Notes under the pieces: generated by a model | Database searches by the model: none | The model's input: only the letters and a program-made list of their open reading frames with translations | What the model was told of the DNA's origin: nothing | Translations under genes and position numbers: made by a program | In this document: in pieces, positions 10,503 through 20,177 of the stretch | Numbering within the stretch: position 1 is the first letter of the stretch | How the letters are laid out: each line of letters starts with the position of its first letter | Assembly (NCBI GenBank): GCA_001414485.1 | Contig: LLEY01000148.1 | Span: forward strand, 98,106 to 162,105 | Length of the DNA stretch: 64,000 bases | Direction of reading: 5' to 3' | Origin: Calycina herbarum | Lineage: Eukaryota; Ascomycota; Leotiomycetes; Helotiales; Pezizellaceae

Positions 10503-12309
10503 ACAATACATACGATACCCAAAATCACACGCACGAGTGAAATAATTGGCCATGAAGGAATGAAGGGATTTGGCGCTCGCCTTTGTTGTACAAAGATACA
10601 ATTTTTCTGGCGTACATTGGGAGACTTGACCTGACTATCTACGGATGTGGAGGTAGCATGGGAGGAATGGTCGATTGGGACGGATGTGGTGTTGGGATTG
10701 ATGTCTTTTGCTTTTTTACTTTAATTCCCCCAAATCGAGCTGGGCATACGTGTCTAGGCTACAGCGCCAAATTATAATGATATAATCCTGGCCAGCTTGC
10801 AAATTCTGGAAGTATGATTCGAAACCCCAGGTATATATTCGTTAATTGTTTCTTTTTTCCGGGCCAGTCTGAAAATTGCAGCTCCGAGTAACCCCGTCTC
10901 GCTACTATCCCCCCCCCTTAACTGTCTATAGACGCACAGACATTTTCACAGCCAAACCACCCTTGCACATGACAGACAGTTAAGCGGGGGGGGGGGGGAT
11001 CGGGGTAGTAGCGTTCCTGTCTTTTGTTTCCAAGCACTATCTCTCTCTACAATTTCATATTGACTCCCGTTCCCAGAAACCAGACAAGTCTTTGAGTTGG
11101 ATTTGAACCAAGTGACAAAACCTTCCTCTCCCTATCGGCTTCTTAGACGTTTACCCCGACCGTTCTTTTTTGTTCCTTCGCGCCTTCCAAATCACACTTT
11201 ACACGTCCCAAACAGACCTGCGAGAATTGGGGTTGGTAAGACGCTTTTTAGGCTAGCGCAGCAGAGGTCGATTCTTGACCAGCCATCTTTTTGGGGGGTT
11301 GTGTTAGTGAGGGATGACTTTCAAGGATGAATCGGGGAAGGAGAATGGGAGTGCGTACAGCCTGATGGTTTACATGCTCCGATTGTTGTGGAAAATGCTG
11401 GGGGGATTGTTGGGGTTACTTCCTTAGATTATTTTGCGTTAGTGTATGGTTGTTTAAATGGTCAACTGGGACTGTTCGTTTTACATCTGAGATTGCGACT
11501 CCATGGACGCCGCATACCACTATGGCAATGAAGGGGAGGAATTGAGTGAGCTGCATCTTTTGTGTTGTGGTAAAAAGCTTCTTCTTTAATTTCTGTTGTG
11601 TGAAGAGGTACAGTATTTGGATGCTTAATTATATATCTTCGAAAATTCCGATTCTTCTCTCCATGAAGCCCCAGACGAAAGTATGAAGTAAGCACCTTCC
11701 CTCAAAAGTTCATTCATCCACCCTTAACGCCCCTTGGCCATGTCAAATCTTGTTGCTATAGGACAATGGCGTGGGAAGGGGAGGAGGGGTGGAGGGGTGG
11801 TTATCTGATCCTCTGATTATGCGGGGGCTACAGTACTTGGCGGATTCTCGTTATGCAATCTGGTTACTTGCATGCCTTCTTGTCGGTTTCTACATTTTCC
11901 TTATTGGGATGGCAGGGTCTGGGGGAAGCTAGATGTTGTCGTGTTGTGACGTGGGTTGTGTAATGGATGGTGGGTGACTAGGAGTTGCTGGTAGGTATTC
12001 GAGCTTGATTCTTGGTCACTTGAAGAGTGAAGATTGAAAATAGGTTGTTCGGTTTTGCCCTGGTGTTTTTCCAGACGATCGGTGGTGAAAACGATACGTA
12101 CCTTGTACTCAAGTGAACATAGTCAGTTGCCCTTGCTGGTACGCAAATACTTGGGCATCGAATGTTTCTTCTCAAGGTCAACCAACACCCGAGAAGAAAA
12201 TTATCAAGCAGCAGGTTAGGGATAGACAGCTTCTTATTATAAAAGTTCATGAAATTTATATACAGTAAGCATAAACAAAACTTACAATTGCACCTCCCCA
12301 ACCCCATCC
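10503..12309. other. Intergenic, 1.8 kb
   Basis: No gene accepted. It contains the fold-back repeat at 10900-11012, described separately. The rest has short open frames of random composition. The right end is the 3' flank of the minus-strand WW gene. Confidence 0.5.
10900..11012. repeat. Fold-back element with poly-C/poly-G arms
   Basis: Left arm about 10900-10928: CGCTACTA, a C run, then TTAACTGTCT. Right arm about 10973-11012: AGACAGTTAA, GC, a run of at least 13 G, ATC, then GGGGTAGTAGCG. The arms are complementary at both ends (TTAACTGTCT/AGACAGTTAA and CGCTACTA/TAGTAGCG), with the homopolymers pairing between. Total about 113 bp; could be a tiny MITE or a structure-forming relic. Confidence 0.75.
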
Positions 12310-13352
12310 CTAAAACAAAGCACCACCCAGCATCGCACCACCAACCAAACCACCCATAAGTGGCAACCCCATTCCCCCACCATACCCATACCCAGGCCTT
12401 CTCCCATACCCAGGCATTCCTCCATACCCCATACCAGGTCTCATAGCCATCCCACCGACCATTGGAGGACCACCCCATCCATATCCCGTGCCTCCATACC
12501 CTAAACTTCCAGGATAACCCCCACCATATGCACCACCCCTATTGCTGGGGGGATCGATATAAACCCCCTTGCCCTCCTTATTCTTACCAAGATATTGGGG
12601 CTGCCCCGTCTCGATAGCTTTCACCATCGCAGCTCTAATAACACGATGTCTTTCGTAGGCAGCTTGTTCTTCGCGGGCGCGTTGTTGACGGGAGGATTGG
12701 CGCTCGTGGTGGGTTGAGGATGTGAGTTTATCTTTCATTTTCCTTGTATACTTCTTTACACCCGTGGGTTTGTCCTCCCCAGATTGTCGATGTGGTAATT
12801 GATGCTCTGTATCCGAATCTTCACCACTTGTTTCGGCGTTTATATCAGCATTAGATGGTACCTCATGAAGGCTTTCGATTCTTGAACGCTCGGAGGCAGA
12901 GAGGGAGGACATGTATTCATCGTCGTCGTAGGGGTGGTGCCAGATTGGGCGGGGAGGGGAGGCACGGGTGTCGATGAAGAATTGGTGCGAGGTTTGGGGA
13001 TCGAATTGCCTTATCCAACCTTGGGGGAGGGAGCGGGCTTCGTCTTCCACTGGGGGATGTTAGGAATTAGTTTCTTCTGTGTGAATTTGAAGCGGGGGAT
13101 GGGGGGAGTGAGTAGGGTAAGAACTTGGTGGGAGGAGAAGAAAGGGAATGAATGATGCTTACTGCTTCGACGGGCGGAAGGAGGGATTCCATTGCGGATT
13201 CTTTGGTTGTTTGGGACTTGGAGGTTGGAGGGATTTTGTGCGGGAGCTTGTGATGATGTATTTGTTGATGGAGCGGGATTTTGAGTGTATGGTGGTGGTG
13301 GATCTGATGCTCCAGGAAGGGGAGGATCAGAGGGTGAGGTTGGCATGACCAT
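12310..13352 (-). CDS. WW-domain protein with Gly/Tyr-rich tail
   Basis: Exon 1 13352-13163 and exon 2 13049-12310, joined by a 113-bp intron (GTAAGC...CCCCAG, phase 1), encode 309 residues. The first 63 residues are Pro/Ser/Gln-rich with a PPPPYT motif. The WW domain lies at about 71-103: W75, F79, D90, W100 and P103 give the standard W...D...W..P pattern, so it should bind proline-rich ligands, possibly its own N terminus. A basic helical block follows (KKYTRKMKDKLTSS, RQQRAREEQAAYERHRVIRAAM), then IETGQPQYLGKNKEG and about 75 residues of GYGG/GMGY low complexity. No membrane segment or signal peptide. Fungal proteins of this WW plus glycine-rich layout exist, but their role is not known to me. 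The ATG at 13352 (CAAAAATGG) is preferred over one 43 codons upstream. Confidence 0.85.
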
Positions 13353-13555
13353 TTTTGCTGTTGACACTCTTGATTGTCGTTTCGTTTCGTTGTAGTATGT
13401 TTCTTCCGTATTCCTTCTTGAGTGTCTGTTGTTTTGACGCTGATAATATCCAGAACAAACAACGAAATTCGCCTTCGACATAGCTCTTTTCCCCTCCTGA
13501 CGTCACTCCCTCTAGTTTCACTAAGGTCTAGCTCAGTTCAGCAGGCCATGTGAAA

Positions 13556-13762
13556 TCATCGTAGCTCCAGTTTTGCAGTTGCCAATGGCCCTGCCATTAA
13601 TACTGTGGTATGAAGTGGTTTCTCATGGGATCTGATGGCGTATAAATCCTCGATTTCTTCATCGGTGGGATGGGTGTGCCGGGGATTCGAGACCGGAGGA
13701 TGGCTCGATACACCAACGACGAGGAGCATTGCGCAGAGAAGGGACAGAGTTGAGAGATGCAT
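13556..13762 (-). CDS. Possible small secreted protein, 68 residues
   Basis: Open frame from ATG to TGA with a good signal-peptide-like start (MHLSTLSLLCAMLLVVGVSS) followed by a hydrophilic, cysteine-free mature part containing PTDEEIEDLYAIRSHEKP. The frame extends upstream without a stop to a TTG, so an upstream exon is possible. No family recognised. Confidence 0.45.
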   Translation of the reverse strand: MHLSTLSLLCAMLLVVGVSSHPPVSNPRHTHPTDEEIEDLYAIRSHEKPLHTTVLMAGPLATAKLELR

Positions 13763-14702
13763 TTTGAGTAGGTATTGAATCAAAACAAACAGGGCGAACG
13801 AAACGATTGTCGCGAAAGCAATTGACGGGTTTTCAAGGTTAGAAAGAGGAAAAAACGAGGAGGTTGAAAAGGAAGCGCCAGGGACACAAGGAATAGGAAA
13901 ACAACTCAATATAACTCACCCAACCAAAGGAGAAGGAATGAAGTACGACCGCAACACTAGTCGCGATTCACTCATCTTTCAACGTCTCCGTGGACTCGAT
14001 AGAAGGAAAATATATCTCTGAGACAGATTTTTGAAGCGCAAAAGCGCCATGAAATGACGATTTCCGGGTCTCGACGCCACTGGTTTTTGCACGTGGGCTT
14101 GGCGACGACGACCTCATTTTCGGTGTGATTTCCGTCTTTTCCAGATCAACAATACATTCGCGCTGGGATGTGGTGTTTGACGGGGAAAAGACAATAGAGA
14201 GGAGTTCCTCCCTTTTTTCTATCAGGATCTCGGGTAGGAGTGGAGAAGGAGAAAACCGACTAGTCACGAGTAGCTATAAACTCCCTTCGGTTTTAAAACC
14301 TACTTCATTTCAAAGAGATATTACGGCAACAGAAACAGCGCCAGCTAAGGTTTTCAATATATCCCATCGAACTACCAAGGAAGAGGAAAGATCTCATCTT
14401 CTCCATGATCAAGTACCACTATCCCGTGACAGGGCCCAGTCCTGATCTACCATTTGCTGTTTCCCCTGCAGGTAGAAACAGTTGTTGCATTACAGTTGTG
14501 TGCGACGGGATTTTTTGGTGTTGATGCTGGGTTTTATTGGAGAGCATAGCCACCACTTTCTTTTTCTATTGGCCCCCCAGATAGTTACACAATCTTATGC
14601 CATGTGATCTCGATAACAGTGTTAACTTTTCCTCCTCATTCATCATTCCATACCATAGCCTTATATCCAAAATTTTGTCAAACACTTCACCATATCGCGA
14701 CC
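13763..14702. other. Intergenic region before the second HET gene
   Basis: About 940 bases. No gene accepted. Short frames on both strands at 13968-14445 lack recognisable features. The final 100 bases are pyrimidine-rich, consistent with the HET promoter. Confidence 0.5.
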
Positions 14703-16679
14703 ATGTCATCTGGAAACGACGATACGACGGTTCCTGAAACCCAACACGATGCCCATGTGCAAGGCTGTACTGAGGCTGATACAGAAGCATCAGATCCCAC
14801 TTCACAAAACCCTCCGCTTTCGACACCAGGCCCTTCACTTTATCGACCACTTCGGGATTCTGAGATCAGATTGCTTAAAATACTTCCCGGGAGCTGGCAC
14901 GATCCTGTCAGCTGTGAGATTGTCTATGTATCACTGGACGACAAACCAGACTACGTAGCCTTGTCGTACGCTTGGGGAGATTCGAAAGTCACTCATCCTG
15001 TAACGGTGGATGGCCAAGAACATTCCATTACAATGAATCTTTTCCACGGCTTGAGGCGCCTTCGATATATGTTGTCCAAAGTGGATGAGAATACCAATAA
15101 AAGTGTCGAAAAGAGATTTGGCAAACATCTTTCCCACGGCTTAAGACGCCTTCGATATATGATTTCCAAAGCGGATGAGAAGACAAATGAGAGTAGAAAG
15201 AAGGTAGAAGGCCTCAACCCCCCGATTACCGAGAAATTTATCCCACCAAAGCTGGAAGACCTCTACCTCTGGGTTGACGCCCTTTGTCTAAACCAGAATG
15301 ATGAAGACGAGAAATCCCGACAAATTCCTCGAATGGGGGATATTTTCACTTTTGCGGAGAGGGTCTATTGCTGGCTTGGCGAGAATGAAGATAATGAAAA
15401 TGAAGATATCATTACAGCCATGGCCGCGGCGAATTCTTGCGGCATGAATTATGAGTCTGAACAGCCCCCCCAGTTTTCAGATGATGATCATGCTGCTATA
15501 TACCGAGGTGTTAATCGTTTGGCAAAGAGAGCATGGTTCGAAAGGTTCTGGGTAATCCAGGAGGTTGCTCTTCCGACAAAGGTCCCCGTGATTTTGGCCG
15601 GGGGATCGTGGTTGCATATGGAGTTTCTGATTTCTCTTCTTAAATATTTGTATGAAATCGGCGCGGGGAAGAAGGCCTTCTTGGAAATGTCCCACTCTAG
15701 CTGGAGGAGGCTTGTGTCCTTCTGGAATTTACGTTTTTGGCATCAAGATAGAGAAAGAGATGCGGAGGTTTTCAGTCAAACCCCTTTACGTACTGCAGCC
15801 AAGATGAGTGCTTTGTTGTCTCGAGGTGACCTGGGCATTTTGAAGGCGACGCTTCAACACGATCATATCTATGGGCTTCTAGGTCTTATCAGAGCGACAG
15901 AATTGCCATATCAATTAATGCCAAGGTATGATGATCCATTTGCTCAGGTCTGCCACGAATATGCAAAATATATTGTGGAGCATTCGAATGATCTGTACAT
16001 ACTCTTTCGGGAAGAGAACAGGCTGCAAGGAGTGCCGTCTTGGGTCCCAGATTTTCGATTCGTATCTACAGGGCAAGGGCTGGTGACCGGAAATCAACAA
16101 CGTCTAGCTTCATTCTCTCCTGACGGGAGTAAAATGATTTTATTAGGCTGCGAAGTGTGTCACTGCGAATATATCATTCCTCGAGGTTCAGACAATTTCC
16201 TTCCCTCGGACGATTGGTTGGTTGCATATATCCGAGCATTCAATAAGTTAGTGTTCCAGATATCAGAAACCCATCATCTTTCGCCCAACGAAATACTCAA
16301 AAGCTGGTTTCTGTACCGAACTTTAGACAACATACTTGGCATCACAGCCGAAGAAGCTTTGCTTGGTTATAACTTAGTTCTTGTCAGCGGGATGGTTGAC
16401 AAGCAAAACAAAACTCTTACCGAAGGTCTGAAATTAGTGTTTTGCTACTCAATTATTGCTACGGCGGAAGGAGACTTGGGGAGTTTGATTCGAGAGGATT
16501 GTGATGCACAGCCTGGTGATATTATCATTGCCTCCAGAGCAGCACCGGTGCCTATTTTACTCCGACCCACAAACCAGGATGGGGAGTATAAATGGGTTGG
16601 GGGGTGTGACTTTGAGGCGTTTCAATACGGGGAAAGACTGTTCGAGAACAGAGTTTTCAAAGAATTTGTAATAGTGTAA
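14703..16679 (+). CDS. HET-domain protein with internal duplication
   Basis: Single exon, 658 residues from the ATG at 14703 (CGACCATGTC); the longer frame upstream begins at GTG and is rejected. HET motifs: YVALSYAWGD at about 84-93, LYLWVDALCLNQND at about 187-200, RMGDIFTFAERVYCWLG at about 210-225, and WFERFWVIQEVA further on. Between the first two motifs, HGLRRLRYM-SK-DE-TN-S is present twice, at about residues 115-134 and 145-164, in place of a single copy. The N terminus is a Thr/Ser/Pro/Glu-rich tail. C-terminal blocks (DHIYGLLGL, VPSWVPDF, GCDFEAFQYGE) are typical of the long HET proteins (HET-6/TOL-like class). The role as an incompatibility or cell-death trigger is known for the family and inferred here. 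Confidence 0.92.
   Translation: MSSGNDDTTVPETQHDAHVQGCTEADTEASDPTSQNPPLSTPGPSLYRPLRDSEIRLLKILPGSWHDPVSCEIVYVSLDDKPDYVALSYAWGDSKVTHPVTVDGQEHSITMNLFHGLRRLRYMLSKVDENTNKSVEKRFGKHLSHGLRRLRYMISKADEKTNESRKKVEGLNPPITEKFIPPKLEDLYLWVDALCLNQNDEDEKSRQIPRMGDIFTFAERVYCWLGENEDNENEDIITAMAAANSCGMNYESEQPPQFSDDDHAAIYRGVNRLAKRAWFERFWVIQEVALPTKVPVILAGGSWLHMEFLISLLKYLYEIGAGKKAFLEMSHSSWRRLVSFWNLRFWHQDRERDAEVFSQTPLRTAAKMSALLSRGDLGILKATLQHDHIYGLLGLIRATELPYQLMPRYDDPFAQVCHEYAKYIVEHSNDLYILFREENRLQGVPSWVPDFRFVSTGQGLVTGNQQRLASFSPDGSKMILLGCEVCHCEYIIPRGSDNFLPSDDWLVAYIRAFNKLVFQISETHHLSPNEILKSWFLYRTLDNILGITAEEALLGYNLVLVSGMVDKQNKTLTEGLKLVFCYSIIATAEGDLGSLIREDCDAQPGDIIIASRAAPVPILLRPTNQDGEYKWVGGCDFEAFQYGERLFENRVFKEFVIV
15042..15220 (+). 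repeat. 90-bp in-frame tandem duplication inside the HET domain
   Basis: TTCCACGGCTTGAGGCGCC at about 15043 recurs as TCCCACGGCTTAAGACGCC at about 15133, a period of 90 bases (30 codons). The copies have diverged by several substitutions, mostly transitions, but keep the frame. Confidence 0.85.
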
Positions 16680-17488
16680 GGAGAATTTAATTCAAGGAGG
16701 TCGATTTCATGTTTCAGGGAAGTGGGATAGAAAGGAATTAGCGAGATTTTAGCTCACTGGTTGCTATCACACGATCGTTTGGTCGGGGAAAGAGTAATCT
16801 TCTGTCTAGACTTCCTCCTATGTGAGATTTGGCAGCAAAGTCGGGTACAAGAGGAAGAAAATAACTCTCCCCTAGTTTCAATATCTCAGTATCGTTGCGC
16901 GTAGGAGATCACTTCACTTGAACCCGCGAGTATTTTTCAACATAATCGTTAAGAAATCAGATAAATGATGAAGACTTTCATCTTTAAGAACCTTCCCGAA
17001 TATATCTCTGTACAACAAATATAACTTAGCGAATAATTGGTGGGAATAAACGTCCAAGATACGGGGGGCAGTGGATACAGTTTGAATAAGAAAAGTAGAA
17101 AGAGTTACGAGTATGAGTGACGAATAAGAGGCTTTGATTCTTGAAATTCTCTACTAGAAGAGTATACAATACTCGAGAGGGTAACACTCTTACTACTGTT
17201 CTCTCTCTTCAACAAAACACCATTCTAGAGTACGGGAGGAATTGTTCACCCGAGTCAATGTCAATATGAAGAGGAAAAGTTATAAAATTCACAAAAAAGC
17301 ACCTTCGTCTAAAAGGTGCACAAAAAATTCACTTCGTTGGTTTACATATTTGTTAGCATGCTTTAGGGGGGAAATACAGGCCCATTAAAAGTATCGTATT
17401 ATTCGATGCGGCAAGAAAACAAACAAACAAACAACAAAAATCAGAGCCTTTGTTTGGATTCCCAGTCAACTCAGTACGAATCTCAACG
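16680..17488. other. Intergenic, no gene seen
   Basis: About 800 bases of AT-rich DNA between the 3' ends of the HET gene and the minus-strand beta-lactamase-family pseudogene. No open frame worth naming. Confidence 0.6.
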
Positions 17489-19132
17489 CTATTCTTGAGT
17501 TCGGATGAAAACCTCACCCTCTAAAGCCAGGTCGTCAATTTCCCAGATAAGATGGGTTATTTTACCTTCTGTATCTCGTTTGAAATGGAGTAACCACGCC
17601 GACGGAATATAATGAAACAGTACGCGAGAAAGGCGCTCCTCCGCGGAAAGCAAAAACATGAAAGTGTCAAAATGGTAAAGAGATAGGACATGTTCTTGGT
17701 CCTTTCTCTTAGCAAAGCTGAATTTCAAAGTCTTGTCTGCCTCGAAAAGTTCAAATCGGAGCGCCCTCGTCTCGTGCTAGAATGTCCCGATCAATTCGTC
17801 AAATGCTGGTGTGGTTGTATTTGGGGTGCGTCCATGTTCGAGTATTTCGACGGTGTTGTTGTAGAGTGGCCACCATTTCGCAGCTGCCTGTTTGGCGAAA
17901 GACCTCAAATCCGAAGGAGCATCGTCGTCCAGAACGGCCTGGAGAAGTGTTTGAGCAGCCCAGTCTGCAATATCGCCCTGTGCAATTGAGATTGTCAGAA
18001 CGATGATGGATGTTCGGCGTTCAGGTACAAGCATAAAACAGTGGTTGTATCCAGTACCACCGCCATTGTGATAGAACACAATGTTGGGCCTGGTTCCGTA
18101 TCCCAAAGTCGGCATGCTATCAAGTAAACCCGGATTGAACCCAATCTTGCCAAATTGTGAGGGCGTTACGACTTTTGCGAACTCCAGCGAATACAGCTCA
18201 TCCGAAGCGGGGGCTTTGTTCACGAAGCTATGGCCTGACAATATGGTTGACAAGCTCATGAGAGGTGTTTGCTCATCGCGGAAGACAGAAAGAAGATCGT
18301 TACACCAATTTAGCATATCGCCCACAGAGCTGCGAATACCACCAGCCAATGACATGACATTTCCCTTAGTCGTTTGCATGTCCTTCACCCATACTGATGT
18401 CTTGTTTTCCAATATCATGTAGGGTAATGCCGTCGAATCAGCAGGTACTTCGGAACCGATAAGAGTGGTTTGCGAAAGTCTATTTTCTCAAATATGCTGC
18501 TAGCCAGGCTTTCTCCTATACATCTGTTTGTCACTCGTTCTATCACTTCTCCAGCGAGCGCATACCTCCAGTTATTGTAAAGCCATGTCGACCGAAGCGA
18601 GAAAATGGGCGTCAGATGGTTGCAAACGGTAACAGTGTAATTCTTTGGTATGATGACTTGACTGTTTGAGCCAAGCCACAAGGCATCGAGTCTTGAGAGT
18701 AAGACGAAATGCAAGCAGAGGATCGAAATGGAAAGAAATCTCAGGGATGTAGGATTTGAGAGGTTCATTCCAGTCAAGAACGCCCTCATCAACAAGCTGG
18801 GCGATCGTTGCAGCAATAAAAGCTTTTGTAAGTGAAGCCAGAGGATATATGGTACTGGAGTTTGACACGAGACCTTGATCCACATCTGCGAAGCCAAATG
18901 AACGCTCTATGATAACGTCTCCTTGGCTCATGATACCGATGGACATTCTAGCAGCTCCACCAATTTGCATAAGATCCTCGATAAGCCCAATGCTCTTGCT
19001 GAGTCTCGTACTCAGCTCCCGATTGCCTATCGAATAAAAGAAAGGTTCTTGTCGAATTAAAGGTATTTGATTTCTTGCCAGAAATGCAAACATGAGGAAG
19101 AAAATATTCGCTAAAGTAATGCTGATCCGCAT
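17489..19132 (-). pseudogene. Beta-lactamase-family serine hydrolase pseudogene
   Basis: Reading from the ATG at 19132, a hydrophobic N terminus is followed by GIMSQGDVIIERSFGFADVD and the catalytic S-x-x-K (LASLTKAF), the hallmark of class C beta-lactamase/esterase proteins. The frame breaks near 18690-18705, where about 8-10 codons of the expected sequence are also missing. The next frame continues with RLDALWLGS, YTVTVCNHL and STWLYNNWRYALAGEVIERV. It breaks again near 18467 and shifts to the frame with VPADSTALPYM, LAGGIRSSVGDML and FYHNGGGTGY. An in-frame TAG at 17777-17779 is followed immediately in the same frame by the family's C-terminal domain (LRFELFEADKTL..., ending at 17489). Two frameshifts plus a nonsense codon make a functional product unlikely. 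Fungal relatives are secreted or vacuolar hydrolases of unknown substrate, some in secondary-metabolite clusters. Confidence 0.88.
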
Positions 19133-19276
19133 TGTGAAAACGGAGCTTGGCGTTCGTGAAGACCTAGCTATGTGATGATGCTACTCTAACTGGGTAATCA
19201 AGTCCCCACTGTTAAGTAGTTATTCAATCAGTTTTGCCTCTTAACTATATTTGAAAAATTCTATTAGTCGAGAATG

Positions 19277-19540
19277 TTTAGATTGATCAAGTGAGGATAA
19301 AGTTCTGAGATTGCGAAATGTACACGTTATTAGGTATTTATCTATCTGATACATACGGAATATAATTATGCGAAAAGTTTAGATTAATCAAGTGAATCGA
19401 ACAAAGTTCTGAGATTATGAAAAGTAGACGTTAGTAGGTACTTATCTATATAATACTTACTGAATATAATTATACGTAAGAGTTAGATTAATTAAGTTAG
19501 ATAAACAAAGTTTGGAGACGTCCATACTTACTAGTTAGCT
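19277..19540. repeat. Imperfect tandem repeat of about 101-104 bp, 2.5 copies
   Basis: Copy 1 starts at 19277 (TTTAGATTGATCAAGTGA), copy 2 at 19378 (TTTAGATTAATCAAGTGA), and a degenerate third copy near 19482 (GTTAGATTAATTAAGT). Copies 1 and 2 both contain AAAGTTCTGAGATT, AGGTA-TTATCTAT and GAATATAATTAT. Confidence 0.8.
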
Positions 19541-19601
19541 TTACCATAAACACAAATCAAGTCTTTATAACTATAGTAAATTGTAGTAGTGAGAAAAGAG
19601 G

Positions 19602-20030
19602 AGCAAGACAAGTTGCACCGACCTTGACATCCCACCGACTCTAATACTTTTACTTATATAACTAAATTCACAATAACCAACGGTCGGGAAAACTTACGTT
19701 TTGTATACCATTAAAATCATCTAGTACATGAGCATAATCGCGAGGGAATAGTTATTTGAAGTGTGCGTTGAGTCGTAATAACTTTCTAAGGGGAGGTTTC
19801 CACGGTCGTATGCGGCTCTTTGGCGAACTGCAACCTAATCAAACGCTAAACTATATAAGGACTATAATATATGATTTAGTTACTGTAGTGACTTTCAGAA
19901 AGATAGTTGAGGCAATTTTGAGTATGAAAGGTAAGCTGATCGAGTGAGTTGTTGATTTAATATCTATTTTACAGTGGTGGTGTGGTTTGTCAAGGTCGGT
20001 AGGAGTCTGCAACCAGCTCGTCTTGCCCTG
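19602..20030. mobile_element. Relic element bounded by degraded terminal inverted repeats
   Basis: ACCGACCTTGACA at 19617-19629 is the exact reverse complement of TGTCAAGGTCGGT at 19988-20000. Outside this, the left side has GCAAGACAAG-TTGC and the right side (read inward) CAGGGCAAGACGAG...TTGCAG, so the repeat extends to about 40 bp on the right with deletions on the left. The intervening 400 bp are AT-rich and non-coding. A CAGGG terminus would suit a hAT-type element, but no convincing 8-bp target duplication remains. Confidence 0.55.
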
Positions 20031-20177
20031 GGAAATAAAAGAAGAATTGATTAACTGGAGGAGGATGAGTAATGAATTCATTACTTTGCTACATTTATTT
20101 GAAGAATGTAGGAATTCGCTCGGATTCTCCTCTACTCATGGAAGCTCAGAAAGAGCAACGTCCCCTTCCTCGCCTAA

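Larger units (their letters stand above)
19133..20177. other. AT-rich repeat-bearing spacer
   Basis: No gene. It contains the imperfect tandem repeat at 19277-19540 and the inverted-repeat-bounded relic at 19602-20030, both listed separately. The high AT content and transition-type differences between repeat copies are compatible with past repeat-induced point mutation. Confidence 0.6.

Noticed and set aside
11080..11140. tRNA-like TTCAAAT loop on the minus strand
   Set aside because: Stem of only four pairs and no matching acceptor, anticodon or D arms.
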